A DNA stretch of 37,743 nucleotides from CAMBDS01 sp964355675 (lineage in GTDB: Bacteria; Electryoneota; AABM5-125-24; Hatepunaeales; Hatepunaeaceae), in the NCBI GenBank assembly GCA_964355675.1, contig CAYHEC010000031.1, positions 1 through 37,743 of the forward strand, written 5' to 3'. Made by a program: the position numbers and the translations under genes. Under the pieces are notes generated by a model. The model made no database searches. It was not told the DNA's origin and saw only the letters and a program-made list of their open reading frames with translations. Shown piece after piece: positions 6,264 to 13,937 of this stretch (the first letter of the stretch is position 1; every line of letters starts with the position of its first letter).

Positions 6264-6861
6264 GTTGATCACTTTCGAAGGAATTGACGGGTGTGGAAAA
6301 TCAACTCAAGCCCATCTTCTTTACGAGCGATTAAGAAAACATGGACGGGAATGCGCCATCTATCGCGAACCGGGTGGCACGCCACTTGGTGAAAATATCA
6401 GAAAAATACTGCTCAATCAATCAGAAAAGATAGACATAGTAGCAGAGATGCTACTGTTTTCAGCCGCCCGTGCGGAACTCATTGGACAGGTTATTAAACC
6501 GCTTCTTTCGAAAGGCAGAGTTATTTTACTGGATAGATTTATCGATTCTACAATAGCTTATCAGGGTTATGGCCGAGGGATCAACATTTCGCTCATCGAA
6601 TCTGTCAATAACGTAGTTGTTCAAGGAATCGAGCCGGATGCTACATTTCTGTTAGATATTGATCCTGAAGATTCAATGCAAAGGCTTCGACGTGCACATG
6701 ACAGAATGGAACAGGAAGGAATCGCTTTTATGAAGAAAGTCAGAACTGGTTATCTAACTCTCGCTGAGTCTGATTCCAGCAGGTTTCATGTGCTTGATGG
6801 AACAGGCAGGATATTTGATCTGGCCGAAGATATATGGAACAGAGTAGCGAAATTCGTTTAA
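6241..6861 (+). CDS. tmk: Thymidylate kinase (dTMP kinase)
   Basis: Tmk phosphorylates dTMP to dTDP in the cytoplasm for DNA synthesis. The 206 residues match the usual length. The P-loop is FEGIDGCGKST (about 12-22), the DRF-type motif is LLDRFIDSTIAYQGYGRG, and the conserved REPGGTPLGE and FSAARAEL runs are present. The LID-like segment has RLRRAHDRMEQEG. The ATG overlaps the lgt end (23 bases), implying translational coupling. A strong bidirectional terminator follows 20 bases after the stop. Confidence 0.97.
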   Translation: MKKTAKGRLITFEGIDGCGKSTQAHLLYERLRKHGRECAIYREPGGTPLGENIRKILLNQSEKIDIVAEMLLFSAARAELIGQVIKPLLSKGRVILLDRFIDSTIAYQGYGRGINISLIESVNNVVVQGIEPDATFLLDIDPEDSMQRLRRAHDRMEQEGIAFMKKVRTGYLTLAESDSSRFHVLDGTGRIFDLAEDIWNRVAKFV

Positions 6862-6881
6862 TTACAATCAATAATGCTGAT

Positions 6882-6917
6882 AAAAGAGCCACTCCGGTTG
6901 GAGCGGCTCTTTTTATT
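6882..6917. terminator. Bidirectional rho-independent terminator
   Basis: AAAAGAGCC-A-CTCC (6882-6895) pairs with GGAG-C-GGCTCTTTT (6900-6913) around a GGTT loop, with T-runs on both strands. It sits between the convergent tmk (+) and the gene ending at 6944 (-). Confidence 0.93.
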
Positions 6918-6943
6918 TCAAGGCTACTCATGCTGAACAGCAC

Positions 6944-8023
6944 TCAAAAACTTCCAAATTTTCCCGCCAGCCCCGCCGGAGTCCAGACAAAGTTCACCCC
7001 CGCCATCAACTCCCCATTCTTCCTCAACATGAACACCAGCCCCGGCGACACACCTTTGATCTTCACAACCCCCGGATAGATGTTCAGCCTCGCCGCATAA
7101 CCACGATTTCCACCGAAAACCAACGAACTCATCAGCGATCCGTTGCGGTCCCAGAAGATCGCTTCCGAATAGACAAGTGTGACAGTTTTTTTGCGAGCGC
7201 CTTCAGGGGTGGGGACGTCTCGCAGGTCATGAGCAACAATCCCTGCCGCGGCGGTGATGTCATCGGAAGGCGTCAGCCGGTAGCTCAAACCGCCGATGCC
7301 TTCCGCTCCAGCCAGATAGAACAACCGCCAACGCTCAAGGCGGGGGATGTCAAGCTTGAACGAGAACTTCTGCCCGTTGTTGTAAATTTCGTGCTTAGCT
7401 GGATAGTAGAGCGTCTGCGGCGACCAGTCGTTCAGGTGGAGCGTGGTGGCGAAGAACTCGGCAACGCGCGGGAAACTGAAAAGAACGATTCCGCCCGGAT
7501 CGAATAGCCAGAGATCGGCGATGGGATCGACATTGGGGCCATCGAAGGCGTTATTTTCGAGGGCTTCATTGAAAAAGTGCATCACCGTCATCGTGATGCC
7601 AGAGAGGAGTCGCGGTCTTGGGTAGCCGTGGTATTCGTACCACTCAGCGGTGGCGATATACGTCATACCTCCGCCGAGCAAGTGAAGAGTGTAATTCGGG
7701 ACGTACTGGTAGCTATCCCCGGCGAGACCAAGCGGAAAAATCTCGCTGGAGAAGAACTGTTTATAGCCATACTGCTTGACCGCGGGCATGGGGTCGATGA
7801 AGTTCGCCCAAACATTGGCGAAGCCGTTGGCGAGGTGGAGGGTTGTCAAGTCGTTGGTGCGGTTGTTGATCTGCAGGACGTCGAAGGTCGCGCTGATGGT
7901 CATCGAGAGCGGGTTATAGACGGCTTGACTGCCGTAGTCGTAGCCGTGGTAGAAGAGATAGCTCTCGGCGGCGAGGGTCGGTAAGGGCAGCAGAACGATA
8001 AGAAGCAGTAGGCGAAATTTCAA
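6944..8023 (-). CDS. Exported protein of unknown function, probable outer-membrane protein
   Basis: The product is 359 residues. An N-terminal signal peptide (KFRLLLLIVLLPLPTLA-AES) is followed by hydrophobic stretches about 20 residues long rich in Gly and aromatics (for example YTLHLLGGGMTYIATAEWY and LLSGITMTVMHFFNEALENNAF). Amphipathic strands follow, and the protein ends in Phe, as many outer-membrane barrels do. The YTLHLLGGG...EWYEYHGYPRP arrangement is reminiscent of DUF3943-type proteins, but I cannot confirm this. The first codon is TTG 8023, and no better start or Shine-Dalgarno exists. Immediately upstream are AATTTAGAA words of the AT-rich repeat, much as at rsmI. It stands alone between the terminator at 6882-6917 and the RAYT region. 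Confidence 0.8.
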   Translation of the reverse strand: MKFRLLLLIVLLPLPTLAAESYLFYHGYDYGSQAVYNPLSMTISATFDVLQINNRTNDLTTLHLANGFANVWANFIDPMPAVKQYGYKQFFSSEIFPLGLAGDSYQYVPNYTLHLLGGGMTYIATAEWYEYHGYPRPRLLSGITMTVMHFFNEALENNAFDGPNVDPIADLWLFDPGGIVLFSFPRVAEFFATTLHLNDWSPQTLYYPAKHEIYNNGQKFSFKLDIPRLERWRLFYLAGAEGIGGLSYRLTPSDDITAAAGIVAHDLRDVPTPEGARKKTVTLVYSEAIFWDRNGSLMSSLVFGGNRGYAARLNIYPGVVKIKGVSPGLVFMLRKNGELMAGVNFVWTPAGLAGKFGSF

Positions 8024-8102
8024 GGGGAATTTAGAATTTAGAGTTAAGAATTTAGAATAGAGGAGACACGCCGTGGGACAGGGCGTCCCGACCTACCAGT
8101 AC

Positions 8103-8122
8103 GACAGGCATTCCTGCCTGTC
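8103..8122. repeat. RAYT-flanking palindrome, left copy 1
   Basis: GACAGGCATTCCTGCCTGTC preceded by CAGTAC. It is one of the copies on the 3' side of the RAYT gene; an unrelated small stem GGGAC/GTCCC lies just before it at 8075-8089. Confidence 0.9.
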
Positions 8123-8147
8123 CCTTTAAACTTTTTTACTTCAGTAC

Positions 8148-8167
8148 GACAGGCATTCCTGCCTGTC
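8148..8167. repeat. RAYT-flanking palindrome, left copy 2
   Basis: The same 20-mer as 8103-8122, again with the CAGTAC head, lying 9 bases from the RAYT stop codon. Confidence 0.92.
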
Positions 8168-8176
8168 TCCTTAGAA

Positions 8177-8617
8177 TCACTCCTGCTGAAACCACCCCCA
8201 ATAATCTTCCGGTCTTTCGACGATCCCCGCCCTGAGAGGATTCTCGTAGATGTATTTCAACTTCTCGTCGAGTTCTTTCTGATTTCGAATTATCCGGTCG
8301 AACGACTCGTCGTACCAGAGGCTACCGGATGTTCCGCGTTTGAAATTGAGCAAGTGCGCTGAAACGCCTTTAATCCCTTTCATTATTCGTGAAAGTTCCA
8401 CATTCTCATTAGGTTGAAGGATTAGATGAACGTGATTGGACATCACCTGAACGGCAACAAGCTGATAGAACTTCCCGTGCCCGGATTTTATATGACCCAG
8501 CACGAGCGAGATCTCCTCTCTGCTAAGGAATCCCTCTCGAAGTCGGAAAGTAACGAAATAAACCGAACCTCCCATCTCGAAATGAGGAAGATAGCGCTTG
8601 TGTGTAGTAAGTTCCAT
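8177..8617 (-). CDS. REP-associated tyrosine transposase (RAYT, Y1_Tnp)
   Basis: RAYTs are single-copy HUH endonucleases that cut single-stranded REP hairpins. The 146-residue protein (start ATG 8617) has the HUH motif HVHLIL at about 62-67, the family signature WYDESFDRIIR at about 101-111, and KYIYENPLRAGIV at about 121-133 with the probable catalytic tyrosine (Tyr122 or Tyr124). An in-frame ATG at 8644 would add nine residues, but this prefix is translated from the flanking palindrome. ATG 8617 has GGTGGA 4 bases upstream and gives the family's usual start. The gene is intact and closely flanked on both sides by palindromes with a CAGTAC head, its likely substrates. It has no accessory transposase, cargo or target duplication that I can see. 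Confidence 0.93.
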   Translation of the reverse strand: MELTTHKRYLPHFEMGGSVYFVTFRLREGFLSREEISLVLGHIKSGHGKFYQLVAVQVMSNHVHLILQPNENVELSRIMKGIKGVSAHLLNFKRGTSGSLWYDESFDRIIRNQKELDEKLKYIYENPLRAGIVERPEDYWGWFQQE

Positions 8618-8635
8618 GTTCCACCGATTCAGTAC

Positions 8636-8655
8636 GACAGGCATTCTTGCCTGTC
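8636..8655. repeat. RAYT-flanking palindrome, right copy 1
   Basis: GACAGGCATTCTTGCCTGTC with the CAGTAC head, 18 bases upstream of the RAYT start. It differs from the left copies by one base in the loop and has the same orientation. Confidence 0.92.
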
Positions 8656-8678
8656 ACCTTAAACTTTGCTTTCAGTAC

Positions 8679-8794
8679 GACAGGTTTTCTTACCTGTCTC
8701 CTTAATTCTTTTCTTTTGTGACAGACGGGAACGTCTGTCGTACTTCCAACCGAGCGACTCGGTGCAATCAGTACGACAGGTTTTCTTACCTGTC
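8679..8794. repeat. Three further RAYT-flanking palindromes
   Basis: 8679-8698 and 8775-8794 are identical (GACAGGTTTTCTTACCTGTC, each preceded by CAGTAC and followed by TCCTTA). Between them, 8720-8739 is GACAGACG/CGTCTGTC around GGAA, in the opposite orientation (its GTAC lies on the 3' side). The same 5' head with different stem sequences shows that the stem word varies while the ends are kept. The remainder of 8795-8988 holds one more palindrome (8927-8948) and no gene. Confidence 0.9.
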
Positions 8795-8926
8795 TCCTTA
8801 CGAACACGCAGTAAGGCTCCTTGAGTTCGCAAAAAGCCCAAACCTCTCGTGACGCTCGCTGTTTGATTGTAGTAAGATACGAAAAAGGCGTGTGGAAGGC
8901 AAGGGAAGGGTGGTCGTAACAGCGTA

Positions 8927-8948
8927 GGGGCACGGCATGCCGAGCCCC
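8927..8948. repeat. 22-bp palindrome before the LVIVD gene
   Basis: GGGGC-A-CGGCATGCCG-A-GCCCC, preceded by GCGTA, is symmetrical except for the two A positions. It lies about 40 bases upstream of the LVIVD gene start. Confidence 0.8.
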
Positions 8949-8988
8949 GTCATTTGCTTTTGGGGAAATGCTTTGCTATTTTAGGTAC

Positions 8989-11900
8989 ATGAAGTTCATC
9001 AAGTACATAACGGCGGCGATCACGTTGGCGGTTCACCTGGGTTTTGCTCAAGAGACCTCCAACTTTGAGACTGTTAGCCACAACCTGATATCGGCGAATG
9101 TTTCCGACATCGAGGTCAGGGATGGTTTGGCCTATTGTGCAGGCGACTACGGGTTGTCAGTCTGGAGTTTGGAAGATCCTGATACACTCGAATTCGTGAG
9201 CCGTTGCCAGACGCCGGGAGACGCTGTGGCAGTGGCTCTACGAGGTGATTATGCTTATCTGGCCGATGCTGGTCGAGGTGTGGCAATCATCAATATCAGC
9301 AATCCCGAGGAACCTCGTTTCATAGATGAGTTTGAATATCAAATGACTTACTGGGGCGCACCGGTTAACATTGGGATTCATGATACTCTCCTGCTCGTGA
9401 GCAACACGTACGATGGACTTGTGATTGCCTCACTTACTGATCCAGAAAATCCAGAAATCATCATGCAGGGCGAGTTTGAGGGAGGAGCTTATACTAATCT
9501 ACTCATTAAGGATAATTATCTTTTTATCAATGATTTTGGGACGCGTGCGGTATTGGTAGTTGATGTTACCGATTTTGATAATCCCGAATTAATTACTGAG
9601 ATTAGGAATTATGGATTCTGCCGTGATCTTGCTATTCAAAACGATTTGTTAATTTTAGCAGGATCAGACACTTTGTTTTTCTATTCTATCGCAGATCCTG
9701 AGCAACCAGAGAAACTTGGTTATGTACCGGCAAACTTGAATGGTGAGCGAAAAATCGAAATCATAGGGAATCGTTTGGTTGCGAGTGGCGACGGAATTCG
9801 TGTATGTGATATCTCTAATCCAAGTAGGCCGATCTTAACGGATTTTATACGTAACGGTTCGGAAGGCAATATTGAAGTAGTGGGTGACCGTGTATATAGC
9901 GCGTTGGGGCAGTCTGGGATTAGTATTGTTTCAATTGAAAATCCGCGTGATTTGCGGATCACAGGCAGACTTTATGAAGGGTATCAACACATCTTCGTCT
10001 GCAAATCGGGCGATCTTGTTTTTCTCTTTAATCATCTCTTTGGTCTAAGGATAGTGGACGTCTCGAATCCTACATCACCTGAGTTAGTTTCGGAACTTGC
10101 AATTAACGGTCCCGATAATTCCTCGGGTGGAGGTGTCTTATTGCGGGACAATATTCTCTATTTCAAGTTATATGATCTCCTGAACTTGATTGATGTTTCC
10201 GATATTGAAAATCCAAGAGTCATGAGCCAGTTGGAGATTATCGGGAATTCGCTTGATCTCTCGCTCGTAGATGACTATTTGATCGTGACCGGATGGTTGA
10301 TTCGTGATGGGAATGGTGTAATCGATGGCAATATTCTGGTAGTGGATGTCTCTGATCCCGAAAACCCTCACGCAGTTTTCAATGCCGCTGATGGGGAGGG
10401 GAATCATTCACGCTATCCCGGAGTTATCCTCAATGGAATTCTTTATCAGCTGACCGATATCGAAGGACAAGGCGGCTACATCAAAGAAGTTCTGGTTTAT
10501 TCACTGGATAATCCTGCTCATCCACGTCTAATGGGAAGATGGCCCCAAGCTGATTATTCCCTGCTTCTTGCAGCAGGAGGATTACTTTATAGTCATTTTG
10601 ATAACGGAGATTTTGTTGGCTATTCCGTCGATGATGCGTTGGAACCAGAGATGGTCGGTGTTCTTAGGTTAAACGGGGCAAACAATCTCGCTTCTACCTG
10701 CTGGGCAGTAGATGGAGATCTTGTTTACCTTGGCAGCTACTGGGATAATCTGGTAGCGATTTCTGTCGTAGATCCTCAAAATCCCCGACTTGTAGGATAT
10801 TGTAATACACCGGGATCGGTTTGTGACATGAAAGGAGAAGATGGTTTACTCTATGTTGCAGATAGGAACAACTTTGGCATTTACCGTTTCACCGGCGACA
10901 TCGGTGAAGGCGGGGATGAAAACCTGTACCGAATTGCCATCGATCCTGGCTGGAATTTCGTTTCCGCTCCCATTCGACCCAATATTAGAAACATAGTCTC
11001 CATCTTCAATCCGATAGCAGCATCACTGACGATGGCAAAAGATTATCTCGGGCGTTTTTATGTTCCTGCACGACCATTCAATAACATCCCGTTCTGGGAT
11101 TATCATCAAGGATATCAGGTAAAATTAAGGGGTCGAGCTTCCTTGCCGATTGCTGGAGAACCGGTTGCTGCGGATACGCCGATTCGGATAAATAGTAGCT
11201 GGTATTTGGCTCCATATTACCCCGATCTGCCTCAAGAGCCTGAGGTTGCGTTTGCCAATATTCGAGATCAATTACGACTGGCAAAGGATGAGGGAGGCAA
11301 TTTTTACATCCCTGCCCAGAACTTCAACAATATGCCACGGCTTCGACGTGGGAATGCCTATTTTATTCAAGTGAGTGAGAATGTCGAACTGGTCTGGAAT
11401 GTCGATCAGGAGCGCCTGGCAGCCGAAGAGGTTACGCAGCCTAGTCTCAAGCATTTTCCATTACCGCTACCCACTTGCGCGAGTATGAGCTTACTAATTA
11501 ATGGTCTAAATTCAATTGGCGAAGTGGGAGTATTTGCAGAAGGTGGGTTAATCGTCGGCGCCGGACGTTCGAATATAGATGGACAATGCGGAATTGCTGT
11601 CTGGGGAGACGATCCGACTACGGAAAAAATCGACGGGGCATTAGAAGGGGAGGTACTGATATTCAAGCTTTGGGACGGGCAGGTTGAGACACCTGCTCTT
11701 TTGAAATGGGAGGGAGATTCCGGGACGCCAAACCTCGAGTTTATATCAGACGAATTGGCGATTGGAGAAATAACTCATGGGAGCCTGAAGATGCCTTTCG
11801 AATTCGCCCTTTATGATCCCTACCCCAACCCGTTCAACTCCTCGACGATAATAAGGTTTGGGCTTGATAAATCGGCCCCTACGCGGTTAGTAGTCTATGA

Positions 11901-12066
11901 CCTCTCGGGGCGGGTGGTGGCGGATTTAATGACAGGCAGGAATGCCTATCCTCCCGGCGAACATTCGGTTGTTTGGGATGCGTCAGGTGTACCGACGGGG
12001 GTTTATCTTTGCTGGCTGGAAGCGGGGGATCGGACTATGACGAGAAAGATTGTTCTGGTGCGGTGA
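8989..12066 (+). CDS. Secreted LVIVD-repeat protein with C-terminal sorting domain
   Basis: The product is a predicted extracellular protein of 1025 residues. ATG 8989 is preferred over ATG 8968 because it places a clean signal peptide (KFIKYITAAITLAVHLGFAQ) at the N-terminus. Residues about 30-640 consist of repeated beta-propeller-like blades of the LVIVD type, with the recurring pattern DxAYLADxxxGVxIINISNPExPxxV. A different region with two related copies follows at about 650-830 (WNFVSAPI...; SWYLAPYYPD...). The last 85 residues form a Por/FlgD-like sorting domain with DPYPNPFNSSTIIRFGL, VVYDLSGRVVADL, WDASGVPTGVYLCWLEAG and a basic end, typical of type IX secretion cargo in FCB bacteria. 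It is monocistronic and its ligand is unknown. Confidence 0.9.
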   Translation: MKFIKYITAAITLAVHLGFAQETSNFETVSHNLISANVSDIEVRDGLAYCAGDYGLSVWSLEDPDTLEFVSRCQTPGDAVAVALRGDYAYLADAGRGVAIINISNPEEPRFIDEFEYQMTYWGAPVNIGIHDTLLLVSNTYDGLVIASLTDPENPEIIMQGEFEGGAYTNLLIKDNYLFINDFGTRAVLVVDVTDFDNPELITEIRNYGFCRDLAIQNDLLILAGSDTLFFYSIADPEQPEKLGYVPANLNGERKIEIIGNRLVASGDGIRVCDISNPSRPILTDFIRNGSEGNIEVVGDRVYSALGQSGISIVSIENPRDLRITGRLYEGYQHIFVCKSGDLVFLFNHLFGLRIVDVSNPTSPELVSELAINGPDNSSGGGVLLRDNILYFKLYDLLNLIDVSDIENPRVMSQLEIIGNSLDLSLVDDYLIVTGWLIRDGNGVIDGNILVVDVSDPENPHAVFNAADGEGNHSRYPGVILNGILYQLTDIEGQGGYIKEVLVYSLDNPAHPRLMGRWPQADYSLLLAAGGLLYSHFDNGDFVGYSVDDALEPEMVGVLRLNGANNLASTCWAVDGDLVYLGSYWDNLVAISVVDPQNPRLVGYCNTPGSVCDMKGEDGLLYVADRNNFGIYRFTGDIGEGGDENLYRIAIDPGWNFVSAPIRPNIRNIVSIFNPIAASLTMAKDYLGRFYVPARPFNNIPFWDYHQGYQVKLRGRASLPIAGEPVAADTPIRINSSWYLAPYYPDLPQEPEVAFANIRDQLRLAKDEGGNFYIPAQNFNNMPRLRRGNAYFIQVSENVELVWNVDQERLAAEEVTQPSLKHFPLPLPTCASMSLLINGLNSIGEVGVFAEGGLIVGAGRSNIDGQCGIAVWGDDPTTEKIDGALEGEVLIFKLWDGQVETPALLKWEGDSGTPNLEFISDELAIGEITHGSLKMPFEFALYDPYPNPFNSSTIIRFGLDKSAPTRLVVYDLSGRVVADLMTGRNAYPPGEHSVVWDASGVPTGVYLCWLEAGDRTMTRKIVLVR
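11931..11950. repeat. Possible palindrome remnant in the LVIVD gene
   Basis: GACAGGCAGGAATGCCTATC differs at one base from the reverse complement of the RAYT-flanking 20-mer (8103-8122). It encodes TGRNAYP in the loop of the sorting domain. Confidence 0.5.
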
Positions 12067-12187
12067 CCAATCTCACAAGATTACCAGTCCGATCACGAAT
12101 CGATCACAGAGTTTCTCATTGCACCGCAACAAAATACGCCGATCCGTGACGATGTGATCGAAATTTTACCCCTCCCCTCCTAAAGTC

Positions 12188-12225
12188 AAAGGGGCGGCTC
12201 CTTTCACAGGAACCGCCCCTTTTTT
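12188..12225 (+). terminator. Rho-independent terminator
   Basis: AAAGGGGCGGCTCC pairs with GGAACCGCCCCTTT around TTTCACA and is followed by a T-run on the + strand. It would stop the LVIVD gene about 120 bases after its end. On the minus strand it lies directly downstream of the tiny gene 12229-12339 with a weaker T-tract, so it may serve both. Confidence 0.85.
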
Positions 12226-12228
12226 CGC

Positions 12229-12339
12229 TCAGACCTTCTTCGGCTTCTTCTCTTCGCGCTGCTTTGTCTTCGTTTCTGATTTGCTGGTCTTCTGCTTCTG
12301 AGTCTTCTCTTTGTCTTTCTTTCCGCCTTTGTCGCCCAT
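12229..12339 (-). CDS. Tiny lysine-rich cytoplasmic protein (36 residues)
   Basis: The frame encodes MGDKGGKKDKEKTQKQKTSK followed by SETKTKQREEKKPKKV, about 45% lysine. Small proteins starting MGDK(S/G)xK and rich in Lys, Gln and Glu are widespread in Gram-negative and FCB genomes; their role is unknown, possibly nucleic-acid or ribosome binding. The start is supported by AAAGGA 9 bases upstream. A terminator hairpin begins just after the stop. The composition is exactly that of this family and not of random sequence. Confidence 0.75.
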   Translation of the reverse strand: MGDKGGKKDKEKTQKQKTSKSETKTKQREEKKPKKV

Positions 12340-12417
12340 GATGGGTGATCCTTTCTGGTTGAATTACAGTTAAGTTGAAAAATTTGTGATGGGGCTCGCA
12401 AGTTGCCACCTATCCTT

Positions 12418-12481
12418 CTGTCGATCCCCTGTGATCGACAGCCATACCGACCAAAGACCGTCGATGGCGGGGCATCGACGG
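12418..12481. repeat. Pair of look-alike 9-bp stem hairpins
   Basis: 12418-12441 has CTGTCGATC/GATCGACAG around CCCTGT. 12458-12481 has CCGTCGATG/CATCGACGG around GCGGGG. Both have 9-base perfect stems, a 6-base loop and a shared GTCGAT core, and they sit between the HAD gene end and the tiny lysine-rich gene. Confidence 0.8.
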
Positions 12482-12494
12482 AAGTTTAAGAATT

Positions 12495-13166
12495 CTATGA
12501 AACCAACACCTGCTCAATATAAGGGAAATCTACGTAGTTATCAATAACCAAATCAGCTTCAGACAAATTCTGATTACCTGAATTGGGATTTTGATACCCG
12601 ATGACCCTCATTCCAGCCGCTTTCCCCGCCCGGACGCCGTTTTCGGAGTCCTCAATGACCATACAATACCCCGGATCCACTCCGAGTTGCGCCGCCGCGT
12701 ACAGGAAGAGGTCCGGAGCGGGTTTGCTCCTCGTTACAAGATCGCCACCGAAGAGCCGGTCGAACTTGTCTGTCAGCCTGAACAGTTCTATAATGTGTTC
12801 AACATGGATCAGCGAAGCCGACGACGCTACCGCGAGTTTCAGCCCGGACCTTTGCGCCTTTGCGATCAGATCCGCCACACCTTTGATCAATGTCACTCGG
12901 CAGGCGGGTGAGTCAAGCTCGTCGTAGAACATCTGCTTCTTCACCAATCGCAATTCTTCGACGGATTGGCTTAATCCGTATCGTTCCTTCAGCGCACCCC
13001 ACATCGTCCAGACGGTCTGACCGGTGAAAGATTGGTGCTCTGCAGGCGTGACGGCGATGCCCAGTCGTTCGAACATCTGTTGCTCAAGAGCGTGGTGAAC
13101 ATGTTCGCTGTCGATGATGACGCCGTCCATATCGAAGATGATGGCGTGGATGTCTGAATTTATCAT
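12495..13166 (-). CDS. HAD-superfamily hydrolase, beta-phosphoglucomutase/phosphatase type
   Basis: The product is a 223-residue cytoplasmic hydrolase of HAD subfamily IA. Motif I is FDMDGVIIDS with nucleophile Asp12 and acid/base Asp14. The helical cap at about 20-85 is of the PGM/Gph type. Motif II is AVASSAS, motif III is the Lys in RSKPAPD, and motif IV is VIEDSENGVRAGKAAGM. This set fits beta-phosphoglucomutase or 2-phosphoglycolate/sugar-phosphate phosphatases; the exact substrate cannot be read from sequence. ATG 13166 gives the normal family N-terminus, and no Shine-Dalgarno is seen. Confidence 0.93.
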   Translation of the reverse strand: MINSDIHAIIFDMDGVIIDSEHVHHALEQQMFERLGIAVTPAEHQSFTGQTVWTMWGALKERYGLSQSVEELRLVKKQMFYDELDSPACRVTLIKGVADLIAKAQRSGLKLAVASSASLIHVEHIIELFRLTDKFDRLFGGDLVTRSKPAPDLFLYAAAQLGVDPGYCMVIEDSENGVRAGKAAGMRVIGYQNPNSGNQNLSEADLVIDNYVDFPYIEQVLVS

Positions 13167-13243
13167 AAAGTTATATTAGCTCGAAGAAACGAAGGGACGA
13201 AGAATAAAATTTGTTAGCCATCTCGGATCATTCGTGGTTCGAT

Positions 13244-13732
13244 TTACTTTATTACTCCTTCTTTGCCAAGCAGTCGTCGCATCAAGCCGAGTTGACCGAG
13301 GTGATATGTTTCATGGAAATATAGGAAAAGAATCCGACGCTCCAAAGTATCTGCACGAGTAAAATCACCCAGCGGGGGAGCCTCGCCCAGAAGCTTATCT
13401 TCGGTCAAATCATCGAGTGCTTTCATCAGGAGGTTCTGCGATTCGACCCAATGCTCAAGAGACCGCTCGAAGCTGAGGAAGGCTCCTGAGTCATCATCTC
13501 CGGTGGATCCGCGGCTATAGGCAAGGTCGGCTGTTTCACCGATAGACCAGTCAGTACCAAGGTACTGGAGGAGGGATTGCCGTGATCGGAGCAGATGCCC
13601 TACGACCCAGGCGATGCTGTTGCCACCCTTTTCGGGACGGCGGAAGGCATCCTCTGAGGCGACGTCTTCGATATTGACTTTGAATACGTTATCGTTTATC
13701 AGGTAGAGCCAGCGAAGGTTGTCGATGTTCAT
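13244..13732 (-). CDS. DinB/YfiT-like four-helix metalloprotein
   Basis: The product is 162 residues, the usual size of DinB-superfamily proteins, which are four-helix bundles with a three-histidine metal site. The expected ligands are visible: His46 in AWVVGHLLRSR, and His140 and His144 in FLYFHETYHLGQLGLMRR. Members act as thiol-dependent transferases or nucleases, or have unknown roles. DinB was named for DNA-damage induction in Bacillus, but no function can be assigned here. It is a minus-strand gene 77 bases from the HAD gene. Confidence 0.88.
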   Translation of the reverse strand: MNIDNLRWLYLINDNVFKVNIEDVASEDAFRRPEKGGNSIAWVVGHLLRSRQSLLQYLGTDWSIGETADLAYSRGSTGDDDSGAFLSFERSLEHWVESQNLLMKALDDLTEDKLLGEAPPLGDFTRADTLERRILFLYFHETYHLGQLGLMRRLLGKEGVIK

Positions 13733-13773
13733 GGTATTAAAGATTTTTTAGAGTGTTACTACAGTGATTCGAT

Positions 13774-13865
13774 CCTCTTGGAGGGCGGGGTTTCAACCCG
13801 CCCTGACAGGTTTGGAAACCTGTCCTACCGGGAAAGAGCGGACTGAAAGTCCGCCCTCCAAGAGG
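13774..13865. repeat. Composite nested palindrome element
   Basis: Outer 15-base perfect arms CCTCTTGGAGGGCGG (13774-13788) and CCGCCCTCCAAGAGG (13851-13865) enclose smaller palindromes. These include GACAGGTTT-GG-AAACCTGTC at about 13804-13823 and GCGGACT/AGTCCGC near the right arm. The whole 92-bp unit is a mosaic of different stem words. Between it and rlmN lies a further palindrome, 13905-13926 (TGCCGACC/GGTCGGTA), related to 29740-29761. Confidence 0.85.
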
Positions 13866-13937
13866 AAAGCTATTTGATTTATATCTCTGGTTTTATGTTT
13901 GTACTGCCGACCGCGGCGGGTCGGTAGCGGCACGGGA

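Noticed and set aside
8618..8644. Upstream ATG start for the RAYT
   Set aside because: The nine extra residues come from the flanking palindrome; the internal ATG has a better ribosome site and matches the family start.
8523..8933. Minus-strand frames with recurring RQVRKPVVL and KTCRTE peptides
   Set aside because: The recurring peptides are translations of the repeated palindromes (GACAGGTAAGAAAACCTGTC and similar); not a protein.
12204..12401. Longer basic frame overlapping the tiny lysine-rich gene
   Set aside because: It lies in another frame and lacks a ribosome site; the MGDK frame has the Shine-Dalgarno and known composition.
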